Positions 11,286 to 24,222 of a stretch of DNA of 64,000 bases are shown here, in pieces. The DNA comes from Zerene cesonia (lineage: Eukaryota > Arthropoda > Insecta > Lepidoptera > Pieridae), in NCBI RefSeq assembly GCF_012273895.1, contig NC_052119.1, positions 7,139,990 to 7,203,989 of the forward strand. The letters are read 5' to 3'. The notes below the pieces were generated by a model. It worked only from the letters and a program-made list of their open reading frames with translations, was not told the DNA's origin and did not search any database. Numbering within the stretch: position 1 is the stretch's first letter; the number at the start of each line of letters is the position of its first letter. Position numbers and translations under genes: made by a program.

Positions 11286-13734
11286 CCAGTCGGCTGAAAA
11301 GTGTAGTATAATTGGCAAAAGCTCAAGAACATAAATTCAACAACGTCGTGGCTAATAAGAACAACCTATTTTAACGTTTAATACAATGATTCCTTCGTGC
11401 AAATTGAATTATTTTCAACCGGCTACTTTTCTTTGATCAACTTTTATTTCAACAACCAATAATAATAAAACTTTTATTACGGCATAGGAGCGCTATTCTA
11501 GTTTTGAGGTTAGGACGTGTCAGTGATTGCGCTTTAGATTTGATTTATGGCTCCAATGTTAATTGTAAGGTCATGTCCAGCATCACTCATGCTTGTAAAC
11601 AGGAAAAAGATGTGTCATGCATTTTGTTCCTTGTAGCTTGTATGGTAAAACATATCATAGTTAGAATATCGTATTGAATGACGTACAAATATGCGTTCCA
11701 TGGTGACTACAAAAAGATTATAAAAGAGATTATTAGTAAGGTATTGGGGTAATGGGCTGGCTATCAATTTATCATAATCTATATTCTATACAGACTAAGG
11801 CTGGTAAAAGTCTTGCGTCATATTAGTTAGATATAAGTGAGACTTTTGGGGAAAGAATAAAGGTTATTAAGAAACGAGTATTCATGTTTAACAAATGTGC
11901 TCTTACATTTGAAAATATTTACTTTCTCTGCTAATCGTGTTTACATTTCAATACATTATATAAATATCATTAATCTTTAACAATTTCGTCACATTTAACA
12001 AGTGCACCATAAAATACTTCATTAAAAAACACATAAAATCTCCATTAGAACTGTTAAGCATCATATTATTAATACAATGCAATCTTAATGAGTTACATAT
12101 ATTATGCGGGGTTGCTCGTAGGTTCTCTACATAATTTATTACCAACTTTGTCGCTACTAGCTGATTAAAGCGCAGCTTCCTTTAGTGGGCGATCTAATTA
12201 CCGACAAACCGAGAACAATAATATGTAATCTGAATATTTATGAGCTCGCTTATGTTACAATGCATCCGAGAATTTGATATACTTTACTGTTTATCTTGAA
12301 CGAAAATTGACTGTGTGCAATGAATAATTTATTGTTAGCAACCGGCACTGACGTTAACCATATTTTAATATAAATCCATCTACCATATTGTATGCAAAAT
12401 TCTCATTGAATACAGTGCAAGGCAGGATCATTATTCCAATATGCGTTGCGATATTCATCACGTTGAGTTGGTTGCGGGATTAAACAAATCATCTTTATAC
12501 GTTCCTCCAAGCTCAGTATTAATGTTTACGAAATCGATTTTAATATTTTTTTCGCATTCGATACGTTTGCTATTTACGGCGGTGACATTTCGATTGCAAA
12601 TCGACTCGTTATTGTAATAAGCTTTGGCGAAGGACCAATAGCGAAACAATGCAGTGCAGTGAGGTATTCTTAACTATTGGCTATAAATTATTCAAATATA
12701 CTTACATAGTGGGGCCTAAGAGTTACTTAACGATTCTCAAACTGTTTGTTTGGAATAACATTATATTCAATACAAACTATTTCACCATCGCTAAATATTC
12801 AATATGCACACTATTCGCTCATCTCGAATTATTGTTTTTATCAAAGAAAAATATGTACTATTCTCTATGTTTCGTTTATATCATATTATGTTAGATATTT
12901 TTAAGTATTTACTGGTAAGAAAAATTATGATATTTTATACATTTAATTAAATAATTCATCCATTATGTTATTTACACAAATGTATGCTATAAACAATATT
13001 TTAGTAATATTCATAAAGTTTGGTGTAAATATTTAAAATAAATACTTTTTATACTAGCTAGAATAGCGAGTCGTAAATTTAATAAAGTCTCAATCGACCG
13101 AAATTCTATTTACATCTGAATCCATTCATATGAATATTCTAGTATCCCAGTTAATATAAATATATTCCGAAATCTTGTTTAGTTTACGGGACATCAAAAT
13201 TAGAGATCATTAGCGTAATGGCTGCCCTAGATACAGCTGTTACAATAAATTTCTTAATTGCCTCGCTTCACCACACTGTAGATTCTTAGACGGTGATGCA
13301 AAACTGATTTCTAACTGAGCTTAATGTTTACAAAGCGATAGGAGATAAGATAAGTATTGTCCTATAATGAAACGTGTGTTTAATGTAGGTCAATGTTATA
13401 TTGCGTGAATTTTGAGCCTTTAGAGTATATGTTAATAAACGTGTATTATTATTTTAGTTAGTACTACTGCAAATATTTATGGACGGTTATACTCACTTAC
13501 TATTAGACGAATCACCAGCTTGGTTGCCCGCTAAAACCTATTAAGTATGGAGTTGGTTTATTAAAGCGTTTTCATATAATGTTTTAAATTTTAGGGACTA
13601 TCATTATCACTCATTGTTTATCAAAATCTAATTAATAATGTTCTTAATACAGACAGACCTTTTCACAGATACTGAAAAGATAGATTCTGTGATTCAATAA
13701 AAAAAAATTTGCTTGTTATCTTGACTCACTAATC
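11286..13734. other. Unassigned AT-rich sequence
   Basis: About 2.4 kb with no recognisable gene or RNA. The segment 12440-12660 is less AT-rich and holds a 63-codon minus-strand frame without a known domain. It is followed by an 81-codon plus-strand frame rich in aromatic residues and probably meaningless. Confidence 0.5.
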
Positions 13735-13847
13735 CCAGTAACTACAAGGCCGATTTTAATGAAATTAAATACAAAAATTTATTTGTACAGAGAAAGTGAA
13801 ATCCAATAAATAACATTCCGAAAAGGGATTGGGCAATGCCACGGGGG
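13735..13847 (+). mobile_element. Decayed Helitron-like fragment
   Basis: AACTACAAGGCCGATTTTAA followed by TGAAATTAAATAC, and later GGGATTGGGCAATGCCACGG, follow the body plan of the short Helitrons elsewhere in the window (a 'two-A,C-T-A-C ... CCGATTTTAATGAAAT' core, then a GC-rich tail). No CTAG end is preserved, so the call is weak. Confidence 0.3.
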
Positions 13848-16400
13848 TACGAACGTAAAAAATACGAATTAGTAACATAGGTATATAAACCGTACCTAAT
13901 GAAATTTTAATTATAATTTTATTAACTGTAATATTGCAAGCTTGTTATTTACAATAATGTGTTTACGACAATATATTATTAAATCAAAGGATCAATTTCT
14001 TATATCACATAATTAACACAGATAAATTAATCAACCCCTAAAATAGGCCAGAATTCCGTGACATAAACAGAGCACAGCAATATTTAATACATTCCAAGCT
14101 AATGCGATTAGATCTGAACACGAAAATAAGAGACATCCCTGAAGAAAGCTTACCAATTCATTAAGAAAATGTATCGTCGGGTAAACAAGTAAATAGAATC
14201 GCTTAGCGCTGGTTTCCCGGTAAACAAGATTGCCCTCATGAATACCTTCATATAACGCTTTTCTTAAAGGTAACATGGCTGCAACTGCATGGTTTTAATA
14301 TAAAAAAATAAATATTTTCTCCTACGTTGATATAAAAATTCTATTGAAAAAAATCGTAAAGCCAATATTATCATACAAAGAAGTAATTACTTTAATAAGA
14401 ATTTACATTCAATTTACACATCTAGTATATAAATTTCTAGTGCAATAAATTGTATATCCCAATTATAACATAATCAATATTTGTCAATTTAAAAACATCA
14501 TTGGCCTTACATCTATATCTCATCAGAGCTGAAAATTTTATTTATTTATAGAAGGCTAAGGAAGGATATAGAATCCGTGCAGTTTCAGAGTTCTCACAAA
14601 GGTAAATAATATAAATGCTATTTAGTAAGTATATGGTTCCAATAGCACTTAACATTATTCTTACTTTAAAAACTATTACTACTATATATATGACAAATAA
14701 TATAAAATAATACATGGATGCTTATAATTATTAATTTACATTTTAAATATTTATAACCGACTTCTTCTATTTACCACAGCTAAAAACATCAAGTCGGACA
14801 AGTCCCTCGGTTACAAAAAGATGTATTCATATTGTGGTATCAATTTGGGATGGAAGGTTAAATGAAATAATAACAAAATGTCATGACGATGATTAAGACT
14901 GACTATATCCTCATTGAATGGTTTTACTTTTAAATATTTTGGACTTATCTCTTGATGACAAGCGAGTTGCCGCACGCGACATAAGATTACAAGAAAATCT
15001 TAAATAATATCTTGTCATTATTATAGATTTTATTTAAACAATATTTACGTAAAGTTTCAATCGTATACTTGTAAATATCATTGTTTGAAGACAAAATAAA
15101 AGCTGTATTGTTAAATAGAAAAACAAAAGATTCGAAAAAAGATAAAACCAATGGATGAAACAGGAACGTAAAATCCTCATTAGAGTATATGGAGATATTT
15201 CATATATGCATTTCTAAATTCGGTTAAATGATATAAACAATGTATCGCGTATAACTCAAATCTTCTTCAATAGTTTACCTAGCGTCTAGACTATCCCCTA
15301 TTAAGCTTTATATAGTTTAGATTTTATAGCAGCCTTTATCTTTATTGAGATGTTTGTACGTGTATCTGACGAAATTGAAATTTATTTTAATATCAACGAA
15401 ATATTCATGCATACATTTTTGCACAACAACATAATATACAAGTGAATTTTTTTTCTATACTTATCGTATAAAATTGCTTGCTTTGTTAAGACGCCAAAAA
15501 ATAAATTGAAACGTTACAAATATATAAATATAATACACACATATTATAATTACATCAATTAGTTTTACTATAAATAATACACCTTAAACATAGTCTAATT
15601 AAATAATCTAAATAATATATCTACACCAAAAAACTGACCAATCAATCTATACGCTTTTTAGATTGACGCACGCTTACACGATAAAAAATGTATGCCAATC
15701 GCTAATCATTTCTCATTGACTAGCAAGAGGCCAATTATTCCTAACACAGACAAACACATCGATATCCCAGCATAAGAATTAACGAAGGCATCCAATCAAA
15801 CGCGCCATTGGGTAACCAAACAAAACCGCTACGCAATCAAGAGGAAAGCAAAGGTGTTCGAGCATCAGTCATCAAAAGGCTAGTTGGAGATATGCCAGAT
15901 TTGTAATAAAGAACGTCTCGTTAAATCTTTGATGGCACTCCTTCTATTAAGCTGTTCGCTGCTTGTAAATTTTTAAAATGCGATTGTGATATATGGTAAC
16001 AGCTGTGTCAGATTTTTATGATATAATTTCTGGCTACTTTTCAATAACCCCGCTTCAGATTTGTTCGAGCTGTTGCGTATTAGAGATCGAATATGAATGA
16101 TGTAAATATAAATATACGAGTGCCTATTATAAATTGAGAGGATTATAACATTGTTTTAATGTAATCCTTGTAAATACTGAATTTATTTGGATAAAATAAG
16201 CGCTGAGATAGATAACTAAAATCAAAACACGTTTTGGAAGCGTGATGGGAAATGGGTAAAATGGGAAGTCATCAAAATATTACCTTTCCGAAGGATTTAT
16301 GTATTGTATAATATTTTTAGTTTTATAGCATTGAAATGCACATGAAACCCCTTAGGCACATGAAACCGAAAGAGTAGACGAAATTCGATTAATGTGGCAG
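13848..16400. other. Unassigned AT-rich sequence
   Basis: No gene is recognised. The block 15620-15960 is less AT-rich, contains several CCAAT or ATTGG pentamers and lacks obvious repeat matches, so it is one of the better candidates in this half for a conserved non-coding element. Confidence 0.45.
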
Positions 16401-16484
16401 GATCACGGGTGGCCGAGAGGCTAGGCGTTGCTACGGTTAGGCAAGAAACGCAGGTTCGAATCCTGCCTCGTGATCGAATTTTTT
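16401..16484 (+). tRNA. tRNA-like Pol III unit, probably a pseudogene
   Basis: A cloverleaf can be drawn. The acceptor TCACGGG (16403-16409) pairs with CTCGTGA (16467-16473), and three more flanking pairs (GA upstream, TC downstream, partly) extend it to 9 bp. The D arm is GCC/GGC with a box A-like TGGCCGAGAGG. The anticodon stem TTGCT pairs with GGCAA and the T arm GCAGG-TTCGAAT-CCTGC is perfect, with an exact box B GGTTCGAATCC. A T6 run at 16479-16484 is a Pol III terminator. The anticodon loop ACGGTTA would read GGT (threonine), but position 33 is C where T is universal. The D arm looks serine-like without the long variable arm. A tRNA pseudogene or the head of a tRNA-derived repeat is more likely than a working tRNA. 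Confidence 0.6.
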
Positions 16485-17790
16485 CTATTCTTTCAAAATT
16501 TCTCATATTGTATAATAATTTAATTTTATAGAAGTTTAAAAGAATGACAATACAGTATTATGTTACAATCAAAAAACTTTATAACATTAGAGAGAACATT
16601 GTTAAAACTTCTTAAGAATAACGCACATGAATAACATACATATTACCATAAATAAATTCTCGGATCATGATAAAATTAAATCTCCTCGTCTAATATATAA
16701 GAGCACTACTAACACAGTTACATATATTTTAGACCTACATTAGCAGAAAATACATTCCGTAATATGAAAGCAAATTCCCGCGAACCCTTAAAATGAGTTG
16801 GGAAAAAGCTCACAGTATTTGCAATGCCATCTTTGAAGCGCTAGCTATACATTTTAACAAATTGAGTGTAGCAAAATATTAAATTATTTATTCAGCTTTT
16901 TAATTCATATTACAGTATATTTAGTAATAAATTATGTGTATGGATTGTGATTCATCACTCATTTAATGTGAAATGATTATGTGTATAAGTTTTCAATTCT
17001 TCATTTTACTGTTTAGGTCACATGTTTAGGTCACATCTAATGTGTCAATGAATTCACAATGTTATTAACGTACCATTAAATAAAGGTAAATAATAAACAA
17101 AAAGTGTGTCAAAATTGTTTCAGTAAGAGCGATACTTTCTCCAGTTTAGACGAACCGGAAAGTCGAAAGCCAATCAAACTATTAAAATCCCATACATATT
17201 TAGATAATGACGTCAATTAACTGTGGCTATTAATTTCAATTACTTGGCTATCAACCACTTATACCCAATTTAGAAATATTCAGATGTATCATTGCTAAAG
17301 ATATGTATCCCTTCTTTTGCTGTTTTGAGATGGTCAATTATTTATATAGAATAGAATTATTTTTGAAAAAAATATGAATCCTGAAAGTATTATGATTAAT
17401 TTGTTACATGTGATAGGAACTTTAAAGTTGGCGTCTATTTTATACAAGTTAATTCAGTTTTTGAAACTGTTTTTTCTTGGAATTGGAATTTCAAGGATCT
17501 CTAGTAGTCTTATATAAATATTTGATTTAGCGAACATTACGAAATATATATTTTTCGTCGGAATTTCAAAGGGTTTTCAGAAGGTAGGATAGAAAAATAT
17601 AAATAAATGTGTAAAAAGAATTAAATTATTTTATATCAAAAACGCGTCTTTTGTTACATCTATGCATTGTGTGTACGTATACACTTAATGTATCCATAAA
17701 AAAATATTGAAAGGTATAAGGAAACAGCAACAGACCATGGATAAAAAATATGTCTGCTTATATAATCTTCGGAAATGCTTGAAATTTAAT
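16485..17790. other. Unassigned AT-rich sequence with a tandem AGGTCA motif
   Basis: No gene is visible. The one distinctive local signal is the 13-bp direct duplication at 17011-17036, listed separately. Confidence 0.5.
17011..17036. promoter_or_regulatory. Tandem nuclear-receptor-like half-sites
   Basis: The 13-mer GTTTAGGTCACAT occurs twice in direct tandem, placing AGGTCA at 17015-17020 and 17028-17033. AGGTCA is the core half-site for nuclear receptors such as the ecdysone-cascade orphan receptors. Preceding T-rich bases roughly resemble monomer sites of the HR3/E75 type. The spacing of seven bases is not a classic dimer spacing. The repeat is directly visible and its function is inference. 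Confidence 0.25.
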
Positions 17791-18012
17791 GATATATCTA
17801 TAAAAGTGAAGTCCCGTGTCCCCTAGTGGGGTATGGGGCAGATGATGTACATCTGTTTCACTGATCGATTTTTCTTTAGGGACAAGTAGGTGATCAGCCA
17901 GACCGAGAATTTTTTTTTTGTGCGTCCCCACCGGAAATTGAACCCAGGACCCCACGATTCTACACTCACGCGTTAACCACTGTACCAAGGAGGTGGTCAG
18001 ATATATCTATAA
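17791..18012 (-). mobile_element. Complete tRNA-derived SINE with 13-bp target duplication
   Basis: The body (17804-17999, minus strand) begins with a tRNA-related head containing CTCCTTGGTACAGTGGTTAA (box A region) and GGTTCAATTTCC (box B region), then an A run. It is followed by a body ending CCCCACTAGGGGACACGGGA and CTTCAC. The 13-mer GATATATCTATAA flanks it exactly at 17791-17803 and 18000-18012, the footprint of LINE-type retroposition. About 15 bases present in the copies at 42448 and 63855, after CTCGGTCTGGC, are missing here. It makes no protein and would be mobilised by a partner LINE. Intact duplications indicate a fairly recent insertion. Confidence 0.88.
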
Positions 18013-18924
18013 GCTAGGCTCTAATTTCGGAAATTGGAACCTAAAGCAGAGCCATAATAGACCTGCTAAGCTGAAATAAACCAAAAATGTCGCGTTAATA
18101 AAAATTATTCATCTCGGCTTTTCCAGCTGATAGATTATAATTAGAAGATGTGGAGCATATAGTATGGGATTCGAAGAGCTACTTTTGATATACTAACCTA
18201 TGTTGTTATACTGTTTCAGTTTTATTTGTACTTCTTTTTACCTTTCAGTGTATAGTTATTACTAAATATTTACCGAAAATTGCGAAATTGATGGCGCTAG
18301 ACGAGCTATATAGCTTTGTCTTTTTCCCGCTTTCGAAGCTGTTACTTTAAATAGAAATGTGTAACATTTTTAAAGTTACTCGTACAATTAAATCATTATA
18401 TAATTTCACTTGACTTCGATGCGCATCCGCGCGAGTTAACGAAGAATAAAAACAGTATTAAGCTTATGTCCCTCAAGAATAACGTAGCTTTCGCCACCGA
18501 GAAAAATATGAAAATCGGTCGTGTTTTTATATTTCTCCACTATCAAACAAAGAAACAATCTTCATAATATTATATTGCATACAACTAGGTAAGGTAAAAT
18601 ACATATATTTTTTTATTCGATGTTAACGTTTAAATTTATACGTCTGCACCAACCAAAAGACATGCTATCCAGACCCCTCACACTACAGCATGACCGCAAT
18701 GAATGGTCTTGGAGGCTAACGAATCTACCCATATAAGCCAACCCTAACCAAGCCGAACACTGAAAAAACATTGCAACAAATTATTCAAGCACTAATTGAT
18801 ATACTAGTATAATATTTTTTGACATTGAAGCTTTCTTTATTGCAAAATGTTTAGAAAAATATAATTATGGATGATATGAATCTTTTTCGTGATTCAAAGA
18901 ATACTTAAACATAAATTTTGTTTA
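18013..18924. other. Unassigned AT-rich sequence
   Basis: No gene or recognised repeat. A palindromic CTCACACTACAGC-type stretch near 18680 is less AT-rich but has no identifiable role. Confidence 0.45.
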
Positions 18925-19122
18925 GTTTGGAAACCCGTTTCCCTTTCCTTTCTAGTCCATTCCATCATTTCAGTTATCGTACCTTTCCTTATGCCTGCCC
19001 CCTTAAACGCGGGCAGCGCATACACAGAGGCACTACCTCTCCGAATATTCATGGGCGATGGTGATCATTTACCATCAGGTATACCACAAGCTGAGTTGCC
19101 CGCTCATGGCATAAGAAAATAA
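18925..19122 (+). mobile_element. 5'-truncated Metulj-type SINE
   Basis: The 3' part is clear: GAGGCACTACCTCTCCGAAT, TTCATGGGCGATGGTGATCA, TTTACCATCAGGTATACCAC and a GTTGCCCGCTCATGGCATAA end followed by a short A-rich tail. The GGGCGATGG...CTTACCATCAGG order is the hallmark of the lepidopteran Metulj SINE tail. The upstream pyrimidine-rich stretch CCCTTTCCTTTC probably is the decayed CT-rich middle. The Pol III head seen at 39412 is absent. Confidence 0.75.
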
Positions 19123-20049
19123 ATGGATTCTCATCTTCTCAGTGAAAATCAACGTGATTGAGCTAGTGATATATACAGGAAGGTATAAAATTTATTCAAA
19201 ATTTTTTAAAGGGTAACTTTTAGTAAGAATGAAATAAGGTACTAGAACTAAAATAAATAAGGCATATTTTTTAATAACTTGTCTATAATTCTGCTTCCTT
19301 GATTGCAAAAATCGAAATTATAGAAACAGCAGACCCACCAGTACCTAGTTAGCCGTTTAAACCAACAAACAATTTACTTCCATTGCAATTTTAATTGCAG
19401 TCGCTTAAGAGACCTATAACGAGTCAAAGTCAATAAATCGCGGGGATATTGCATTTTTCAGTCCCTACACAAACTAGCAAGGTACTGCAGCATCTAGGGA
19501 GCGAACAATAAGTCTGTAAATGAGAAAAATTCCACCACAAAACAGCGGAGCGGTTAAAAAAGTATAAATTTCGTTCGAGTCTAGTTTCCCGTTCTTTCAT
19601 CTGTCTGTCTGTGCTAATATTTACCTTAGCGCATTATTACTGCAGTCCCTTGTACAATGGAGCGAGAATTACCTACGTGGGTCCGTTTTTATTTGCCCCC
19701 GATGGTTTCTCGAGTTTCTATTTAATCATACAAACAAATAATTGTCCATGAGGAAAGGGGTAAGGCAGTGTCCCTTTAGAAAACTCAAGTGGTAGATATC
19801 GTTATATATATAGTTATAAAGTATGCTGATACATCTAATCGTTATTTAATAGAATAATAAATATATCAATTCGTTTGATCGTTCTGTATATGGGCTAAAA
19901 AGTGTGTTTATTTGATTGTTTGGTTATATGAATCATTTTAAAGAATATTAACTAATTAGAAACGGTATATATATATTATATTTATATAACATCTTCCTAC
20001 CATCAAAACGACTGTCGATTCATTTAAAATATATACGGTCGTATTGAGT
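19123..20049. other. Unassigned sequence with a less AT-rich block
   Basis: The block 19430-19720 has reduced AT content, a TATAAAT string at 19562-19568 and a pyrimidine-rich stretch with repeated CTGT units around 19600. A promoter is conceivable, but no coding exon follows that I can recognise. Confidence 0.35.
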
Positions 20050-20080
20050 AGTCTCCTCCTTTTTCAAGTAGGTTATTTTT
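20050..20080 (-). repeat. Repeat R5 head fragment
   Basis: On the minus strand, AACCTACTTGAAAAAGGAGG followed by AGACTA matches the head of the R5 repeat family. Only about 30 bases are recognisable. Confidence 0.3.
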
Positions 20081-23000
20081 CTTCACGTGAGAAAACCGTG
20101 TCTTATTCACTCACACGCGAACAAAATCACGAGCACATCTAGTTATAAAACCTTCATATTATCTTCCTTAAAAATGACGATAATACCCTTGCCCCCATAA
20201 ACCATCCCGAAAAAACAAAACCATAACCCATGTTATTAAAAGTCGTAAAAGCGAAAAACACAGGAGTACTTACAATCTCGCGAGCGGGCAAAGTCAACAG
20301 TCATCTCATAACTTGATGCCGAGGTGCATGCATTCTTGATGAGTCGCTTTCTTTACACGATCCCTAGCAAGGATATTTCCAACTCAAATAACGCGTTGCC
20401 TGAATGCTTTAACTATGTATAAACTGTCAGAATTTGATTTCATTGCAACGATCCTTTGAAACGCGTTTTTCATTCTACCCACCACACAATAGGAAATATT
20501 AAGATGTTAATTAAACGAAAAATAAAGAAAAATAGCTTTTATATTCCCACAATTACAGCATTAATTAGTGAACTAATTTGAAGTGTATTAAAAAATAAAC
20601 TTGGTTATTTTTTTGTTTGTGAACAAAAGATATTTTAAACACCATTCATTCAAATTCCAAAATTATAACGATATTGTTGTATTCAACCAGGTTTTATTAA
20701 AACGCAAATTAATGAAGTCTTACATATGATTGTAAAAGAAATGTTTAATTTTATGATCTAAATCACTTATTGTTATTTGATTCATCAAACAAGACTATCG
20801 TAATATTTCTACGAGGTTAAATTAACGCCTCCGTAACAAGAACGCATATCAAATTTAGCACGTTTTGGCAAATGAAAACTACATGAGATTCCTCCAGACG
20901 AGTCTCATATACATGTATGTTTCACACGGCAACAGGCCTCAACCTTATTTGTTTTATAATTAACTAGAACATGCTCAGTAGAACCGACTTTACCTTATTA
21001 GGGCGATGATAATGACATCGTTACTCCCATTTGAATGTTTAGCATATACGCTTTTTTGCTTTAATTACGTTCAGAATCAATGAAAACTGTTCTTTCCAAT
21101 TACAGCTGTTCAATAGAATTTCAGTTACATTAATTGCTTGTTTTAATGCATGAAATTTTCTTTATACTGTCAATAACTTTGCTTATTAAATTATGTATAT
21201 GGTGCTTTGAATGGAGATTCAGATAAATACACTTCGTGCGGTAAAGGTTTATATTTCATGATAATAATCATTTCTGAATGAGATACCAATTAATCTCATT
21301 GCATTAAAACCGTTCCAGCCGCGTAGTAATTTATTTTGTCTCTATATGTAAAAAAGTCCAGTATCATTGTAATTTCATCAACGCTTTTTATTCGACAGAC
21401 TAAAACATTGCGCAAATACGAGTATGTGGATTACACGTGAATATTTTCAGTTGACTGCCTTTTTATTTGCTGTGAACAAGAAATCACGCTTGGAGTTATT
21501 ACAGATAAACAAAGAATAGGAAGTCTCAAATACTCTTGAATATTTATTTACTATCAAATTTCATTAAACTCATTTAAAATGAATTCAATAGTCTATTTGC
21601 AATCCATACGCGATCTCAAGACAATGCCCTTTATCCTTAATGTAAATGCAAGAGTGCTATCCAACCATTCAGGATGAAAACCAATAATGATCACATCCCG
21701 ACGCAATTGCAAATTAACGTACACCAAGCGCTTTCACATACATAATTATATAGAATGGAATGTAGGTCGTATGTTGATTGCACACTCTCCTCATATTGAA
21801 TTCTCTTTTTTACGCCAAACGACGCGGATGTTGCGCGAAAAATTTCATATCGCCACGCGCTTTGCAAGTAAAATCAGCTAACTTTTGACACTCCAATTAC
21901 GCAGTGATGGTCTCTAATTTTTTCGAAGGCGGGAAACATGTCATGTCATGAACACACAAGAACGAAAACTTCAGAACAAAATGGAAGTTTCTCGAATAGA
22001 AAAAATCATAATAGGAAGGAGAAATCGAAAAGTTTTCCTCTTTTAATATTGAAGTTATCGCTATCGGTAAATTATGAAGATAGAAAAGTTTTAAAATGTT
22101 GTTTTATTTAAGTTCGTAGGAGTTGAACCTTCCAGACTCAGAACCGAACATAAGATCAGATTATCTTCATTGCGCGAAAAAGTTTAGTTTATACCGCTAA
22201 TTTTAAAATGTTATCTAATTTAAATTAAGTGTTTTATTTATGAGGTTCTGAGGATTTAACATTCAATAATGAAATAACTCAAAAAACCACTTCGACTAAT
22301 ATTCTTTACCTTATCAAAATATGATCGTTTCAGACGAACATTGGCATAAGTTAAACAAAAGCAGAAATTTTATTAGACATTAAAAAACTTTGTTTACTTT
22401 CATTAATTAGAAAAAAGCCGACCGTCAAAAGTCGCCCTATTTCAGCCTGAAGCTTGGGACGATAAATAATTCAGATCGTGTTATCTTCAAGAGGTAAAAA
22501 GAAAACCGTAATACAGCTACAAAGTTAACACAAATCTTCATTAACAGCTTGACAAAAGACGCTGGCCTCTTTGTAAATAAATAAACTGAACATTGTCTCG
22601 GTCTAATTACTCAGGAAGGATATTTATGGACAATCGAAGCTTTCGTTTGTTCCTTCGACTATACTATCGTTGTGTGTGTTTTTTTAATAATGCATTGATC
22701 AACTCTAATCTATTCATATAACAACCCTACAAGTAACTATCCTTTTACAATTTTTTTTTCATTTTTATCGGTAAAATCATGTTTTTTTTTTTAAATATGA
22801 CACACAAAAATGCATCTATTTTTCATTTGTTGTTAATCAAGCTTTTAACTACTTATTAAAATTAGCTATATCGTACATGTTTTAATGTTTTATTACTAAT
22901 TTCGCACATATGTATTTTCGGAGATATTAGTAATTTTCTAAAGAGTTTTAGATCTCTGATATTTTTCACTACAAGGAAAACCCAAATAAAAATCGATCTA

Positions 23001-23449
23001 CAATAAATTAAAAAATGTAAAAAAAAATAACTGGACCAAAATGGAATTTTTAGCAACATGCAATCAATCCCAGTAAGTCTTTAAAAATGTTAATTGATAA
23101 GAATTTTCGTTTGTCTTGGAGCTTTATAAAATTATCTTGAGCAATTTAGAAATACCGATGTTTCGGGTTTCTTAGTGTAATTAGTTCGAACATAAACTGG
23201 CGTGTCACTTGAATATTTTATAATTTCTCATATAATTAAACGTAAAAAACGAGCACTTGTTCGTTCAAGAATCTGCAACTTTTTACTGTGAATTATTACA
23301 ATTCATTAAAACCAGTTAACCATTTTCGGATTGTTTATGATTTGTTAAACATAATTGTTACTATGGACAAACTGATCATTTGTTTTATGTTTCTATACTA
23401 TAGATATTATATAGATATCTCTTAACTAATTGTTTGTCTACTCTAACTC
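20081..23449. other. Unassigned AT-rich sequence
   Basis: About 3.4 kb without a recognisable gene. A 64-codon frame at 21687-21881 lies in a less AT-rich patch but the peptide is not recognised. Poly-T runs cluster at 22750-22800. Confidence 0.5.
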
Positions 23450-23537
23450 ACTACTCGACCGATTTCAAAGATTCTTTCACAATTAGAAAGCTGCATTTTC
23501 ACTGAGTGATATAGCCATAATATATGTACCACGGGCG
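23450..23537 (+). mobile_element. Helitron fragment, family D
   Basis: CTACTCGACCGATTTCAAAG, ATTCTTTCACAATTAGAAAG, CTGCATTTTCACTGAGTGAT and ATATGTACCACGGGCGAA reproduce the core and pre-terminal part of family D. The final GC-rich end and CTAG are lost after GGGCGAA. Confidence 0.6.
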
Positions 23538-24222
23538 AATCAGCTGATACTCCGATAAAACAGAAAATTAAATATTTGTTTTCACAAATCATCTTTATGA
23601 AATTGGCAATATTCCGTCCCGTAAATAAAAAAGCATTCATCAGTGACGACTAAGCGAAGACGTCATTTAAATTCGTTGAAACGACGTAATATATACCGAC
23701 ATATTTATATCACCCTTAATCTGCTCAAGTGAAATATTAATATAGCTGTTAGTCGATTTATCACGTTATCTCGTACACGCTGATTTATCATCATGATTCA
23801 TCCAACGAATGGACATATTTGAAAACTACAAAGTGTGCGATTTGACAAAACATCATCGGCTAAGAAATAGTATGTAAACACGACGTCAGGCGTCAGGAAG
23901 CGATACGATTTTAGAATTGGGCATAAATTTAGAAATAACAAGCGAAATAAACTGTACGCTTTTATGTCGTTTTTATAACTGTGAACGCAAGGAATCACTT
24001 CTGAAGTAAGTCGTTAAGAAATATCGGGCGAATAATAGGAATGGTTTAAATTCTACGTTTTATGGTTTACCGTGACGATCGTGAAGTCCTCTTACAGATG
24101 TTCCAATAGAATGTAGTTTGTTGTCAGTACTTATTTGAGCAAATCTTTATTGAACAAAGTAGTCGAAAATATAGCTTTCTGTATTTATTGACATTATTTA
24201 AAATTTTTTAATTTAATATTTA
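23538..24222. other. Unassigned AT-rich sequence
   Basis: No gene is seen. A 66-codon minus-strand frame at 23798-23998 has an uninformative, hydrophobic peptide. Confidence 0.45.

Noticed and set aside
19555..19640. TATAAAT followed by a CTGT-rich stretch as a promoter
   Set aside because: No initiator at a fitting distance and no recognisable downstream exon. TATA-like strings are frequent in this AT-rich sequence.
22115..22160. Minus-strand GGAAGGTTCAACTCCTAC resembling a T arm
   Set aside because: No other tRNA arms can be drawn around it and no terminator follows.
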